Source: CAZCVI01 sp964502145
GTDB taxonomy: Bacteria; Acidobacteriota; Aminicenantia; UBA2199
Direction: 5' to 3'
Assembly (NCBI GenBank): GCA_964502145.1
Contig: CAZCVI010000102.1
Span: 1 to 25,127 of the forward strand
Length of the DNA: 25,127 bases
This document shows, one piece after another, positions 15,522 through 23,651 of the stretch. The position numbers and the translations under genes were made by a program. The notes under the pieces are model-generated. The model did not search any database. It saw nothing but the letters and a program-made list of their open reading frames with translations, and was not told where the DNA came from. Within the stretch, counting starts at the first letter, position 1, and every line of letters starts with the position of its first letter.

Positions 15522-15550
15522 ATTATATACCAAAATTCAAGCAAAGTAAA
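15522..15550 (-). promoter_or_regulatory. Sigma-70-type promoter of the 528-residue AAA gene
   Basis: On the minus strand TTTACT (top 15545-15550) is followed after 17 bp by TATAAT (15522-15527), just upstream of the AGGTGA ribosome site. The leader would be short, about 10 nt before the ribosome site. Confidence 0.6.
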
Positions 15551-15584
15551 ATCCAGTTTTTAGCGGCATGGCCGGCTGTCCCCA

Positions 15585-17336
15585 TTATCCAATCGACTGG
15601 ATAGAGACCTCTTTCCCTAAAAAGGCAATGGCCAATTTCTTAATACGGGTAACACCCCGCTCTTTCAGTTCTATTTCGTACTTTTTCTCTTCGATTTGGG
15701 CCAGAGCGGATTTCAGAGCTGATTCCACTGTTTCTTTGGCGTCTGGATCCACCGATTTGAATTCGATGACGTAACCTATTTTGGCAAGGTCTTTGGGGAT
15801 AATCATAATATCATATCTCCCGTAACCCGATTCCCGGTTGGATTTAACTTCATGGGTATTGGTAATCCAAATCAAAAGACCCGCTACCAGCGCGTGATAC
15901 ACTTTCTCTGGTTCATTACCGAAATCGTAGTAACTAAAAACCGCCAGCACAATTTGTTTCAACATTTTCTCGAAGAGTGCGATATCGCCTTCTATCAATG
16001 CTTTGAGCATGATTTCCAGTTTCTTGTTTTCGATCTTATCTGAAAAATAGCGATTAATAATGTTGATATAGGTGACCTTTACCTCTTTATTGGGAATGGA
16101 GAGTGTATAATGCATTTTCCCTGAAAAATCATCTTGCCTTTTGTCCGTCTGTTTCAGGTATCCCCCCATCAAAAGGAACCCCCATAATGACTCCTCATCG
16201 GTAGCGATATTTTTAAGCACGATGTTCTCATCAATGATTTTTTCGATGGACTCACCGCGAACCAGTTGTTCCAATTCTTCCCGCAGTTCCAAGCCCCCCT
16301 TGGAGAGCAAAGAATCCACGATCTGATTGTCAGAAGTATTGATCCAATAAGGTATCAATTCTTTTTCCTTGCTACGGAGGAAATTAATAATAGACCAGGG
16401 ATTATAAATGACATTGCTGCCGAAACGATAGCCATTATACCACGACTGCACTTGATCGAACATTTCTAACACCCCAAAATCTTCCAACATGGTTTTGACT
16501 TCCGTTTCAGTAAACCCAAAGTCGTTGCAAAAATCTTCCGCCAACAACGTATACACGCCAGGATTATTGAAACCGGAAAAGATGGATTCCTTGGCAATAC
16601 GCATGATGCCGGTAACCACGCCTTTTTCAAGATATTGATCGGTGTCTTTTAAACCTCCACCCAGAAAATTGCGCATAAAAGAAATGATTTTTTCATAATA
16701 ATCAAAAGTATACCCGGCATGAACCGGGGCATCGTATTCATCGACCAAAATAACCACACGGCGATTGTAAAATCGGCTTAAGAAAATAAGAAGTTTCTGC
16801 AAACTGTTGGCGTAGTTGCCCTCATTACCTTCCAAGTTAATAATTTTTTTAAAATAAACTTGCTCCGCTGCTTTCAACACCGGGCTTGCCAATAGGTAAT
16901 CATGGGTCAGATAGATGTCTTGGATTAGTTCTTTTATTTTATCCCAGCAGGATTTCCATGTTTGCTCTTTGATGCTCCTGAAAGATATAAATATAACCGG
17001 GTATTTTCCCATTTTAGCCAGATACTCTGGCCCGGCTTGCGATATCGCCAGCCCAGTGAATAGATTTTTATTCTCATTAACCGGGGTTCCTGTTTTCGTG
17101 ACTGGAGCGGGTTCATCTGCATCCATAGACCATAAGGCTGGGCAACAATCGAAAAAATATCCCAGCATGGAAATATTGAGGGTTTTGCCGAAACGACGGG
17201 GACGGGGAAGAAGGAGGATTTTATCGCTACTTTCCAAAACCTCTTTGATAAACAAGGTCTTATCGACGTAATAATAATCCCCAGTAATCATAGCTTTAAA
17301 GTCCGAAATACCAATGGGCAATTTTCTATTTTTCAT
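15585..17336 (-). CDS. AAA-ATPase-like protein with C-terminal PD-(D/E)XK nuclease domain (AAA-ATPase_like/DUF1703 type)
   Basis: This 583-residue protein begins KNRKLPIGISDFKAMITGDY then YYVDKTLFIKEVLE, the hallmark N-terminus of the AAA-ATPase_like family. Walker A follows as RPRRFGKTLN (45-54) and Walker B as VVILVDEYDAPVH. Then come an arginine-bearing YLEKGVVTGIMRIAKESIFS and SWYNGYRFG, and the C-terminal nuclease-like core YGRYDIMIIPKDLAKIGYVI leading to EFKSVD. Length and order are standard for the family, which is expanded in many anaerobes; its function is not established. AGGTGAAG precedes the ATG. A canonical promoter and a TGTGG/CCACA palindrome over its -10 box lie upstream. Confidence 0.88.
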   Translation of the reverse strand: MKNRKLPIGISDFKAMITGDYYYVDKTLFIKEVLESSDKILLLPRPRRFGKTLNISMLGYFFDCCPALWSMDADEPAPVTKTGTPVNENKNLFTGLAISQAGPEYLAKMGKYPVIFISFRSIKEQTWKSCWDKIKELIQDIYLTHDYLLASPVLKAAEQVYFKKIINLEGNEGNYANSLQKLLIFLSRFYNRRVVILVDEYDAPVHAGYTFDYYEKIISFMRNFLGGGLKDTDQYLEKGVVTGIMRIAKESIFSGFNNPGVYTLLAEDFCNDFGFTETEVKTMLEDFGVLEMFDQVQSWYNGYRFGSNVIYNPWSIINFLRSKEKELIPYWINTSDNQIVDSLLSKGGLELREELEQLVRGESIEKIIDENIVLKNIATDEESLWGFLLMGGYLKQTDKRQDDFSGKMHYTLSIPNKEVKVTYINIINRYFSDKIENKKLEIMLKALIEGDIALFEKMLKQIVLAVFSYYDFGNEPEKVYHALVAGLLIWITNTHEVKSNRESGYGRYDIMIIPKDLAKIGYVIEFKSVDPDAKETVESALKSALAQIEEKKYEIELKERGVTRIKKLAIAFLGKEVSIQSIG

Positions 17337-17347
17337 TTATCTTCACC

Positions 17348-17383
17348 TGTGGCAATTATACCACAGATAAAAATGAGTGACAA
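17348..17383 (-). promoter_or_regulatory. Promoter with palindromic candidate operator of the 583-residue AAA gene
   Basis: On the minus strand TTGTCA (top 17378-17383) and TATAAT (17355-17360) are 17 bp apart. The -10 box is embedded in an inverted repeat with arms TGTGG (17348-17352) and CCACA (17361-17365), a layout that would suit a repressor. No repressor can be assigned; the nearby TetR gene is one candidate. Confidence 0.6.
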
Positions 17384-17400
17384 TAATGGATATAAACCCT

Positions 17401-17580
17401 GGATTCACAGGCAAGTTTTAAAAAGAGCCACTGATAACCGTGGCACGCTGGACTTACTGGACTTACTGGACTTACTGGACAAGCTTGAAAAATAAACGGT
17501 TTTGTGAAGTCCAGTATGTCCAGAATGTCCAGTATGTCCAGATAGTCCAGTTTTTTCAGAAATTTGGCAGTGAATCCAGG
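17401..17580. repeat. Inverted 9-bp-unit hairpin element, copy 1
   Basis: The left arm (17448-17480) has four CTGGAC words spaced by TTA. The right arm (17509-17550) has five GTCCAG words spaced by TAT, AAT or ATA. GTCCAG is the reverse complement of CTGGAC, so the arms fold into a long stem around a 28-nt loop. The right flank is TTTTTTCAGAAATTTGGCAG then TGAATCCAGG, and a related inverted flank (GGATTCACAGGCAAGTTTTA) is at 17401. Two other copies lie at 18303 and 22158. Confidence 0.85.
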
Positions 17581-17601
17581 TGGACCCCAGGGGCTTGACA
17601 A

Positions 17602-17629
17602 TTGCAGGGTGAAGGCGTACACTTATAAT
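17602..17629 (+). promoter_or_regulatory. Probable promoter of the TetR gene
   Basis: TATAAT at 17624-17629 is preceded by TTGCAG (17602-17607) at 16 bp. A perfect TTGACA at 17595-17600 is 23 bp away, too far for normal use. The leader would be about 55 nt. Confidence 0.5.
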
Positions 17630-17690
17630 CACAATGGGTTCAATACAAAATGATAGCAGGATAAAAAATACAAAGAGAAGGTGAACGGCT

Positions 17691-18299
17691 ATGAAAGAAT
17701 TATCCAGACGACAGCAACAAATCGCCAATGCAGCCCTGGAGATTATTTCTTCACAGGGAATTCAGAAATTAACCATCAAAACCCTGGCGGAAAAAATTTG
17801 TTTGACTGAAGGAGCTATATATCGCCACTTCACCAGCAAAGAAGAAATTCTGGAAGCCATAGCCGATCTTTTTAAGGCCGGTTCCACTGAAATCCTCAAC
17901 CTTATACTCGCTTCCAATGCCTCGGGTTTGGAAAAGCTCAAAGCTTTTTTTCTGGGTCGATGCCAACAGTTTAGCAAGAGCCCCGGTTTAACAGTGGTGA
18001 TGTTCGCCGAAAATATCTTCAAAACATCGGAAAACCTCTCCATTGAAAAACGCAGCCTCGAAACCATTCAATCCCATCAACAATTACTGGTGCTCTCCAT
18101 TCGCCAAGGCCAGAAAACAGGCGAAATTGTGCCCAATATTGAACCAAACCACCTTTTTGTTATTGTCATGGGCGCGCTACGCCTGCTCATCACCCGTTGG
18201 CGCGGTGCCAATTTCACCTTTAACCTGGAAGAAGAAGGCCAAAAACTCTGGGACTCGCTCCACAAATTAATCGCAACCGGAACTATTCACCACCCATAA
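17691..18299 (+). CDS. TetR/AcrR family transcriptional regulator
   Basis: This 202-residue protein has a standard TetR N-terminal helix-turn-helix: RRQQQIANAALEIISSQGIQ, KLTIKTLAEKICLTEGAIYR with recognition helix around residues 39-47, then HFTSKEEILEAIADLF. The C-terminal ligand-binding and dimer domain is helical and divergent (KLKAFFLGRCQQFSKSPGLT, then HLFVIVMGALRLLITRWRG). Such proteins repress promoters until a small molecule binds. AGGTGA precedes the ATG. It lies alone between two oppositely oriented copies of the hairpin repeat, with a secreted-protein gene downstream and a divergent AAA gene upstream; either could be a target. No self-operator is obvious. Confidence 0.92.
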   Translation: MKELSRRQQQIANAALEIISSQGIQKLTIKTLAEKICLTEGAIYRHFTSKEEILEAIADLFKAGSTEILNLILASNASGLEKLKAFFLGRCQQFSKSPGLTVVMFAENIFKTSENLSIEKRSLETIQSHQQLLVLSIRQGQKTGEIVPNIEPNHLFVIVMGALRLLITRWRGANFTFNLEEEGQKLWDSLHKLIATGTIHHP

Positions 18300-18302
18300 A
18301 TA

Positions 18303-18448
18303 CACCGCCAAGTTTCAGAAAAGACTGGACTATCTGGACTTTCTGGACTATCTGGACATTCTGGACTTCACAAAACCTTTGATTTTTCCAGATAGTCCAG
18401 TAAGTCCAGAATGTCCAGTAAGTCCAGATAGTCCAGTCATTTCCAACA
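18303..18448. repeat. Inverted 9-bp-unit hairpin element, copy 2 (opposite orientation)
   Basis: Five CTGGAC words (18325-18366) and five GTCCAG words (18395-18436) are spaced by three-base linkers around a 28-nt loop. The flank ACCGCCAAGTTTCAGAAAA at its left side is the reverse complement of the right flank of copies 1 and 3, and the loop TTCACAAAACC is likewise inverted. The element therefore lies in reverse orientation between the TetR gene and the secreted-protein gene. Confidence 0.85.
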
Positions 18449-18457
18449 CTTGTGGGA

Positions 18458-18486
18458 TTTATTTTTATTCAAAAATGGTGTATAAT
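18458..18486 (+). promoter_or_regulatory. Probable promoter of the secreted deacetylase/beta-helix gene
   Basis: TATAAT at 18481-18486 with a preceding TGTG is a good -10 box. TTTATT at 18458-18463, 17 bp upstream, is a weak -35. The leader would be about 43 nt. Confidence 0.5.
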
Positions 18487-18535
18487 CTCAACTTAAAAAG
18501 TGCCCCAGCAAAAATATAAAATGAGGTAGTAAAGA

Positions 18536-21500
18536 ATGAATAATAATACAGCCCACAAAAAAGACTTAAAAGCAGAACTAATTGGTTTATTTCTCCTCTT
18601 AACCCTCTGCATTTCACTCTCGGCCCAAACCCAGGTCAACAGAGACACCCGCGGGGCCAAAACCACCGCTCCGAGCACGAAACGTCAAGTTATTATTTTA
18701 AAAGGCGATGACCTCCTGCCCTCGCCAACATGGCAACGATTTACCAATTATATCGAAACCAAAAACCTCAAGGCAAGTCTTGGCCTGGTGTGCGAAAATC
18801 TTTATGATGACACGCTTACGAACTGGATAAAAACATTGCTGCCAAAAAATAATTTTGAAATATGGAATCATGGTTTCGCCCACTTCTGCATTGATGGCAA
18901 TAACCCCGGCGAATTTAACGGTAGCACCTATGAAGAGCAATTGTATTATTTAAAAGAGTCGCAACGATTATATAAAGAAAAACTGGGTGTCACTTGCCTT
19001 GTTTTTGGCACCCCATGCAACCAAAAAGATAATAATACCACCCGGGCCCTGCTGGATATAGACGAGATTGATGTGTGGTACTATGGCCGAACCGATACCA
19101 ATAAATTGGAAATGACCCGCGTGGGTAATATCGAAATTCCCACAGGTGAACCGAACTATGAAGATTTCACCCAGAAATACGCCCAGGACAACCTGGCTAA
19201 ATACGACTATTTACTCTTGCAACTCCATCCCGGTTGGTGGAATGATAATAACTGGGATAATTTTGAAAAAATTATTGCTTTCCTTAAAGAGAAAAACGTG
19301 GTATTCATGAACCCCTCGGAATATTATCAAGCGATTACCGATACGTTCACCGTGACCACTACTGCTGACGGTGGCCCCGGTTCTTTGCGCGACGCCATCA
19401 AGCAGGCGAACAGCAATGTGGAAAAAAACGCGGTGATTATTTTACCGGCTGGAATCTATTCCCTAACAGGCGCGGTGGATGAAAATAACAACCTGGGTGG
19501 CGACCTGGATATCATGAGCAATATCATTATCCGTGGAGTTGGCGCTTCTGCCACGATTATTGATGGTAGTGGCAATGATCGCGTGTTTCATGTCATGGAT
19601 GGACGGGTTACGCTTACTGGTATGACGATTCGCAACGGACTTGCCCACTATGGCGGCGGGTGTTGTGTCGAAGGCGGGGATGTGGCGATTACCCACTGCA
19701 CTATGACCGGCAACAGGGTTAACGGGTCCGGTGGCGGTGCTATTTATGCGCAAAACGCCTCCATCACGATTTCGGGTTGTACTATTACCAATAATTCCGG
19801 CACGACCCCCCATTTATCCAAAGGCGGGGGGATATGGATTAATTTTAATAACTGGCACTTTGTGGATGTCAGGAACTGCCTGATCTCCGGCAACACTGCC
19901 AATACAAATTCTCTGGGCCAGGGCCAAGGCGGCGGTCTTTATGTGCAAGGGCCCTACCTGAACTATCAATCGCATATTTTTAACAACACCTTCAAAAACA
20001 ATAAAGCCGCGTCTGGCGGGAAAGGGGAAGGCGGCGGATTGTACATCCAACAAGCCAAGGACCTATGGTTGGATCGGAACCACTTCGAAGCAAACCAAGC
20101 CTCGGAAAACGGCCAGGGCAGCGGTGGCGCCGTGGCAGTGGAAGACTGGACCAATTTAATCATCATGGGTAATCGCTTCACTGGAAACGGCGCGGGTCTG
20201 GCTGGTAGCGGATTGTTTCTGGACAAAACGTCCAAATCAGGGAAGATCAATTGCACCATGATAAACAACACGTTGGTGAATAATTCACTGGTAAAAAACG
20301 GCGCCCCAGGCGAGGGGATTTATGTGGGGCATAACGTGGTCTTGAACCTGACCAACAACCTGATCTCCGGCCACAGCAAAGGCATAAGAACCGAACCCCT
20401 TGGCACCTCCACCATCGCAGCCGACACCAATCTGTTTTATAATAGCAGCGATCCCGTGACCGGAACCCATGCCATTTTACTCCCCCCGGCCCTCGACGCC
20501 CATTTCAAACCTACACCGAACTCCCCGGCTATAGATGCTGGAAAAACAATGAGCACCGTGATTAAAGATTTGGCAGGAACCGTTTTCCCACTCGGGAACG
20601 GCTACGACATCGGCTGTTATGAGAGCACTCCCAGCACCGGGTACCCCGGCTTCTCTTTGGACCAGACTACTTTGAATTATTATAGAAAAGGCATTGATTT
20701 TATTGATTCCCATACCATCCAACTCACCAAAACAGGTGCAGGAACATTAAACTGGAAAGTCGAACTGAACTGTTCCTGGTTAAAAGCCTCTCCCACCAGC
20801 GGCCAAAATTCCGGGGCGATCACAATTAACACCAATTCCAACGGTTTACCCCTTGGGCTTAGCACCGCGACCGTCACGATCCGTGATCCCAATAACCCCG
20901 CTTCCACCAAGATCGTGGATATCAACCTCATCTTGTATGCCCAGGGTTCTTCAGAGCCTCCATTTGGCAGTTTCGATACCCCTATTCACGAAACCAGCAA
21001 TGTGAGTGGTTCTATTCCCGTTACCGGCTGGGCCCTTGATGAAAACAGGGTCACGCGGGTAGAAATTTGTTATGAACCGGCTCCGGGAAATCCATTGCAA
21101 TATATTGGTGATGCGGTATTTGTAGAAGGTGCCCGTCCGGACGTGGCCCTAAAATATCCCACCTATCCCAATAATACCAGGGCGGGATGGGGGTACATGT
21201 TGTTGACCAATATGCTGCCCGGTGGTGGCAATGGTGTTTACCCATTATATGTCAGAATAACCGATATCGAGGGCAATGTCGTGGTGCTGGGCCCCCGGAC
21301 CATCACGGTAGACAACCTTCATGCTACAAAACCCTTTGGTGCCATTGACACACCGGCCCAAGGCGGCTCTGTTTCGGGAAAAACATTTGTAAATTTTGGC
21401 TGGGCACTCACCCCGCAGCCCAATATTATCAATACCGATGGTTCAACCATCAAAGTCTGGGTCGATAGCGTTAATCTTGGTTCCCCCATCTACAATATAT

Positions 21501-22090
21501 ATAGAGAAGACATTGCCACGCTTTTCCCCGATTATGCCAACAGTGGCGCTGCTATTGGATACTTTAAACTGGATACCACGGCGTATACCGATGGCGTTCA
21601 TACTATTCAATGGACCGTAACCGACAGCGCCGGGAACTCCGACGGCATAGGAAGCCGGTATTTTACTATTGCCAATAACCAGTACCGTGCCGCACAAGTG
21701 CCCCGCCATGATTTCGTCAACCCCGCGCAGCTCCCCCTTGATACCCGCTGTTCCGTTTATCTTAAGCAGGGATTTAGCGAGATGTTTGGCGCCCAGGAAT
21801 TATTGCCGGACAACCAGGGAATTCTCCAGGTTCGTATTAAAGAACTGGAACATATCCAATTGCATATTGGGAAAGATGTTTCCCTGAGCCAGGGATATAT
21901 GATTGACAACCATGGCTTTAAGCCTTTGCCCGTTGGTGCCACCCTGGATATCCATGCTGGCACCTTTTACTGGACCCCTGGCCCCGGGTTTATCGGTTCT
22001 TACCCCCTTGTTTTTGTTGTTACTGACCCAGCCGGTCAAACATATAAAAAACGCGTTACCATCATTATTGAACCGAAGTATTTGCCATAA
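18536..22090 (+). CDS. Secreted polysaccharide-deacetylase-like / right-handed beta-helix / BACON / Ig multidomain protein
   Basis: This 1184-residue protein has a signal peptide (hydrophobic 15-30, SLSA-Q cleavage). Residues 50-265 resemble a NodB-type deacetylase: LKGDDL (Asp58/Asp59) and WNHGFAH (His112, His116) supply the Asp-His-His metal site, with LQLHPGWW near 232. From about 275 (GGPGSLRDAIKQANSN, CSLREL-like) to 660 is a parallel beta-helix with rungs such as GGCCVEGGDVAITHCTMTGN. NSPAIDAG to DIGCYE (661-698) is a choice-of-anchor-Q-type end. A BACON domain (703-800; SWLKASPTSGQNSG) and two Ig-like domains follow (about 807 and 931; the second PFGAIDTPAQGG). A putative Ig/cadherin-like end (about 1130-1184) closes the protein. 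It probably binds and edits an extracellular polysaccharide. No membrane anchor or sorting signal is seen at the C-terminus. Ribosome site GAGGT, spacing about 9. Confidence 0.85.
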   Translation: MNNNTAHKKDLKAELIGLFLLLTLCISLSAQTQVNRDTRGAKTTAPSTKRQVIILKGDDLLPSPTWQRFTNYIETKNLKASLGLVCENLYDDTLTNWIKTLLPKNNFEIWNHGFAHFCIDGNNPGEFNGSTYEEQLYYLKESQRLYKEKLGVTCLVFGTPCNQKDNNTTRALLDIDEIDVWYYGRTDTNKLEMTRVGNIEIPTGEPNYEDFTQKYAQDNLAKYDYLLLQLHPGWWNDNNWDNFEKIIAFLKEKNVVFMNPSEYYQAITDTFTVTTTADGGPGSLRDAIKQANSNVEKNAVIILPAGIYSLTGAVDENNNLGGDLDIMSNIIIRGVGASATIIDGSGNDRVFHVMDGRVTLTGMTIRNGLAHYGGGCCVEGGDVAITHCTMTGNRVNGSGGGAIYAQNASITISGCTITNNSGTTPHLSKGGGIWINFNNWHFVDVRNCLISGNTANTNSLGQGQGGGLYVQGPYLNYQSHIFNNTFKNNKAASGGKGEGGGLYIQQAKDLWLDRNHFEANQASENGQGSGGAVAVEDWTNLIIMGNRFTGNGAGLAGSGLFLDKTSKSGKINCTMINNTLVNNSLVKNGAPGEGIYVGHNVVLNLTNNLISGHSKGIRTEPLGTSTIAADTNLFYNSSDPVTGTHAILLPPALDAHFKPTPNSPAIDAGKTMSTVIKDLAGTVFPLGNGYDIGCYESTPSTGYPGFSLDQTTLNYYRKGIDFIDSHTIQLTKTGAGTLNWKVELNCSWLKASPTSGQNSGAITINTNSNGLPLGLSTATVTIRDPNNPASTKIVDINLILYAQGSSEPPFGSFDTPIHETSNVSGSIPVTGWALDENRVTRVEICYEPAPGNPLQYIGDAVFVEGARPDVALKYPTYPNNTRAGWGYMLLTNMLPGGGNGVYPLYVRITDIEGNVVVLGPRTITVDNLHATKPFGAIDTPAQGGSVSGKTFVNFGWALTPQPNIINTDGSTIKVWVDSVNLGSPIYNIYREDIATLFPDYANSGAAIGYFKLDTTAYTDGVHTIQWTVTDSAGNSDGIGSRYFTIANNQYRAAQVPRHDFVNPAQLPLDTRCSVYLKQGFSEMFGAQELLPDNQGILQVRIKELEHIQLHIGKDVSLSQGYMIDNHGFKPLPVGATLDIHAGTFYWTPGPGFIGSYPLVFVVTDPAGQTYKKRVTIIIEPKYLP

Positions 22091-22157
22091 GAACTATTCT
22101 GGCGTTAAGAAATTCTCGTAAATGTTTCTTGACGCCAGGAAACCTCCTGCGCCCACC

Positions 22158-22311
22158 GCCACGGGTAACCGTGGCAGGCTGGACTATCTGGACATACTGG
22201 ACTTACTGGACAAGCTGGAAAAATTAAAGGTTTTGTGAAGTCCAGAATGTCCAGTATGTCCAGATAGTCCAGATAGTCCAGTTTTTTCTGAAACTTGGCG
22301 GTGAATCCAGG
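22158..22311. repeat. Inverted 9-bp-unit hairpin element, copy 3
   Basis: A small perfect hairpin GCCACGG-GTAA-CCGTGGC (22158-22175) is followed by four CTGGAC words (22179-22211) and five GTCCAG words (22240-22281), then the flank TTTTTTCTGAAACTTGGCGG and TGAATCCAGG. Orientation is as in copy 1. It lies 68 bp after the secreted-protein gene and could end that transcript. Confidence 0.85.
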
Positions 22312-22340
22312 GTATCTTCTACTAATTATTGTTATTCCTT

Positions 22341-22369
22341 TTGCATTTAAGTAAAAAATGAATTAAAAT
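22341..22369 (+). promoter_or_regulatory. Sigma-70-type promoter of the tldD-tldE operon
   Basis: TTGCAT (22341-22346) and TAAAAT (22364-22369) are exactly 17 bp apart. The predicted start is 22376-22377, immediately before the ATG at 22378, so the mRNA may be leaderless or nearly so. No Shine-Dalgarno sequence is visible. Confidence 0.55.
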
Positions 22370-22377
22370 AAATAGCA

Positions 22378-23649
22378 ATGGAAATATTCAATATTGATTT
22401 GACTGAAACCTTTGAATCATGGTATTTTACCGTGGATTCACGCGACCATACCGAATACTTGTACACAAAACGTGCGGGCCTGCAACAGCGCAGACTGGAA
22501 GACAAACGGATGATCCGCACGATCGAACTAAACAGCAGCCTGGATGCCAAGCCATTGATTTATGGCAAAGTCACGGCGGCCTCGCTAAAAAATCGGGTTA
22601 AAACTCTCGACTTTCACCCGGCGAAAATCCTCCGCGAAAATGAGCGGATACTCACTAGCTTGCGCCAACTGGACCCCATTGAATGGCAGATTATCTTCCG
22701 CGCCAACCACACCGGACGCATCCTGTTTAAACGAGAGTGCAAAGAAAAAAAGTCCCATTTTTACTATTACAGCATCCTGGTAAAATTAAGACTGAAAGAC
22801 CAACGCGACTTTATCGAAATCGGCGAAGGTTCGGTTCACGCATTAAAATTCAATCAAGACGGACTGTGTACGCGCTTAAAAAAAGTCGTTGAAAACCACC
22901 GGCACAGTAAAAAAATGGATTTCGCGCACAAGGTTCCGGTAATCCTAAACTCCGGCGATGGCGGCATCTTGTTTCACGAGCTACTGGGACACGCCCTGGA
23001 AGCCGATTATGTGTACAGGAAACAATCCCCCATTACCATCCAGGATCTAGGAAAACAAGTCATCTCGGAAAATGTGACGCTCTTAACTCAATATAACGAG
23101 GATTCTTTTTTCAAGGAAATAATCTGCGATGATGATGGCGAAACGATCCAATCACCCGTACTGGTAGAAAACGGCGTGTTGCGCCATTTTATCGCGGACT
23201 CCTTTTACCAGGAAAAGCTGGGTTTGCCGCAATGTGGCCATTCGCGTCTGGAAGATTTTTCCACACCGCCCATGCCCCGCATGTACGGTTTATACGTGAA
23301 ACCCGGCCCCTATCACCCGGAAGAATTAATCGCCTCAACTCCGCTTGGCGTGTATGCGGGTGAATTTGGCGAGGGCAAAGTCCATTTTAATAAAAATCTC
23401 TTTTATTTTAATATCCGCGACTCCCATTTGATTGAGAACGGCAGACTCTCCACTCCGCTGGGTAGCATCGTGGTACAGGGCAATATCCTGGAAGTGCTGA
23501 ATTCAGTCGCCATGGTGGCCAATGATTTCCGCTTCGATAAAGGGATCAGTTATTGTTCCAAAAATGGTCAAACCATCAATGTCCGGGTGGGACAACCCAC
23601 GGTGAAAATCAACAACCTCACCATCACCCCGTACATGGGAGTTCAATAA
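22378..23649 (+). CDS. tldD: TldD-family metalloprotease
   Basis: This 423-residue protein carries the TldD/PmbA signature: SGDGGILFHELLGHALEADY contains the zinc motif HExxxH (His200, Glu201, His205). Later come VLVENGVLRHFIADSFYQEK, the EFGEGKVHFNKNLFYF region, and NILEVLNSVAMVANDFRFDK with the terminal cysteine segment ISYCSKNGQ, as in TldD. TldD with TldE forms a barrel-shaped protease that degrades unfolded peptides and trims leader peptides of RiPPs such as microcin B17. It is shorter than E. coli TldD (about 480), with a divergent N-terminus. It is coupled to the next gene (2 nt gap). The start at 22378 is supported by frame and promoter, not by a ribosome site. Confidence 0.88.
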   Translation: MEIFNIDLTETFESWYFTVDSRDHTEYLYTKRAGLQQRRLEDKRMIRTIELNSSLDAKPLIYGKVTAASLKNRVKTLDFHPAKILRENERILTSLRQLDPIEWQIIFRANHTGRILFKRECKEKKSHFYYYSILVKLRLKDQRDFIEIGEGSVHALKFNQDGLCTRLKKVVENHRHSKKMDFAHKVPVILNSGDGGILFHELLGHALEADYVYRKQSPITIQDLGKQVISENVTLLTQYNEDSFFKEIICDDDGETIQSPVLVENGVLRHFIADSFYQEKLGLPQCGHSRLEDFSTPPMPRMYGLYVKPGPYHPEELIASTPLGVYAGEFGEGKVHFNKNLFYFNIRDSHLIENGRLSTPLGSIVVQGNILEVLNSVAMVANDFRFDKGISYCSKNGQTINVRVGQPTVKINNLTITPYMGVQ

Positions 23650-23651
23650 TC

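Noticed and set aside
17448..18436. CRISPR or protein-coding reading of the CTGGAC repeats (LDILDILD-type frames)
   Set aside because: Nine-bp units with inverted arms explain the pattern. The frames are by-products and lack starts with ribosome sites.
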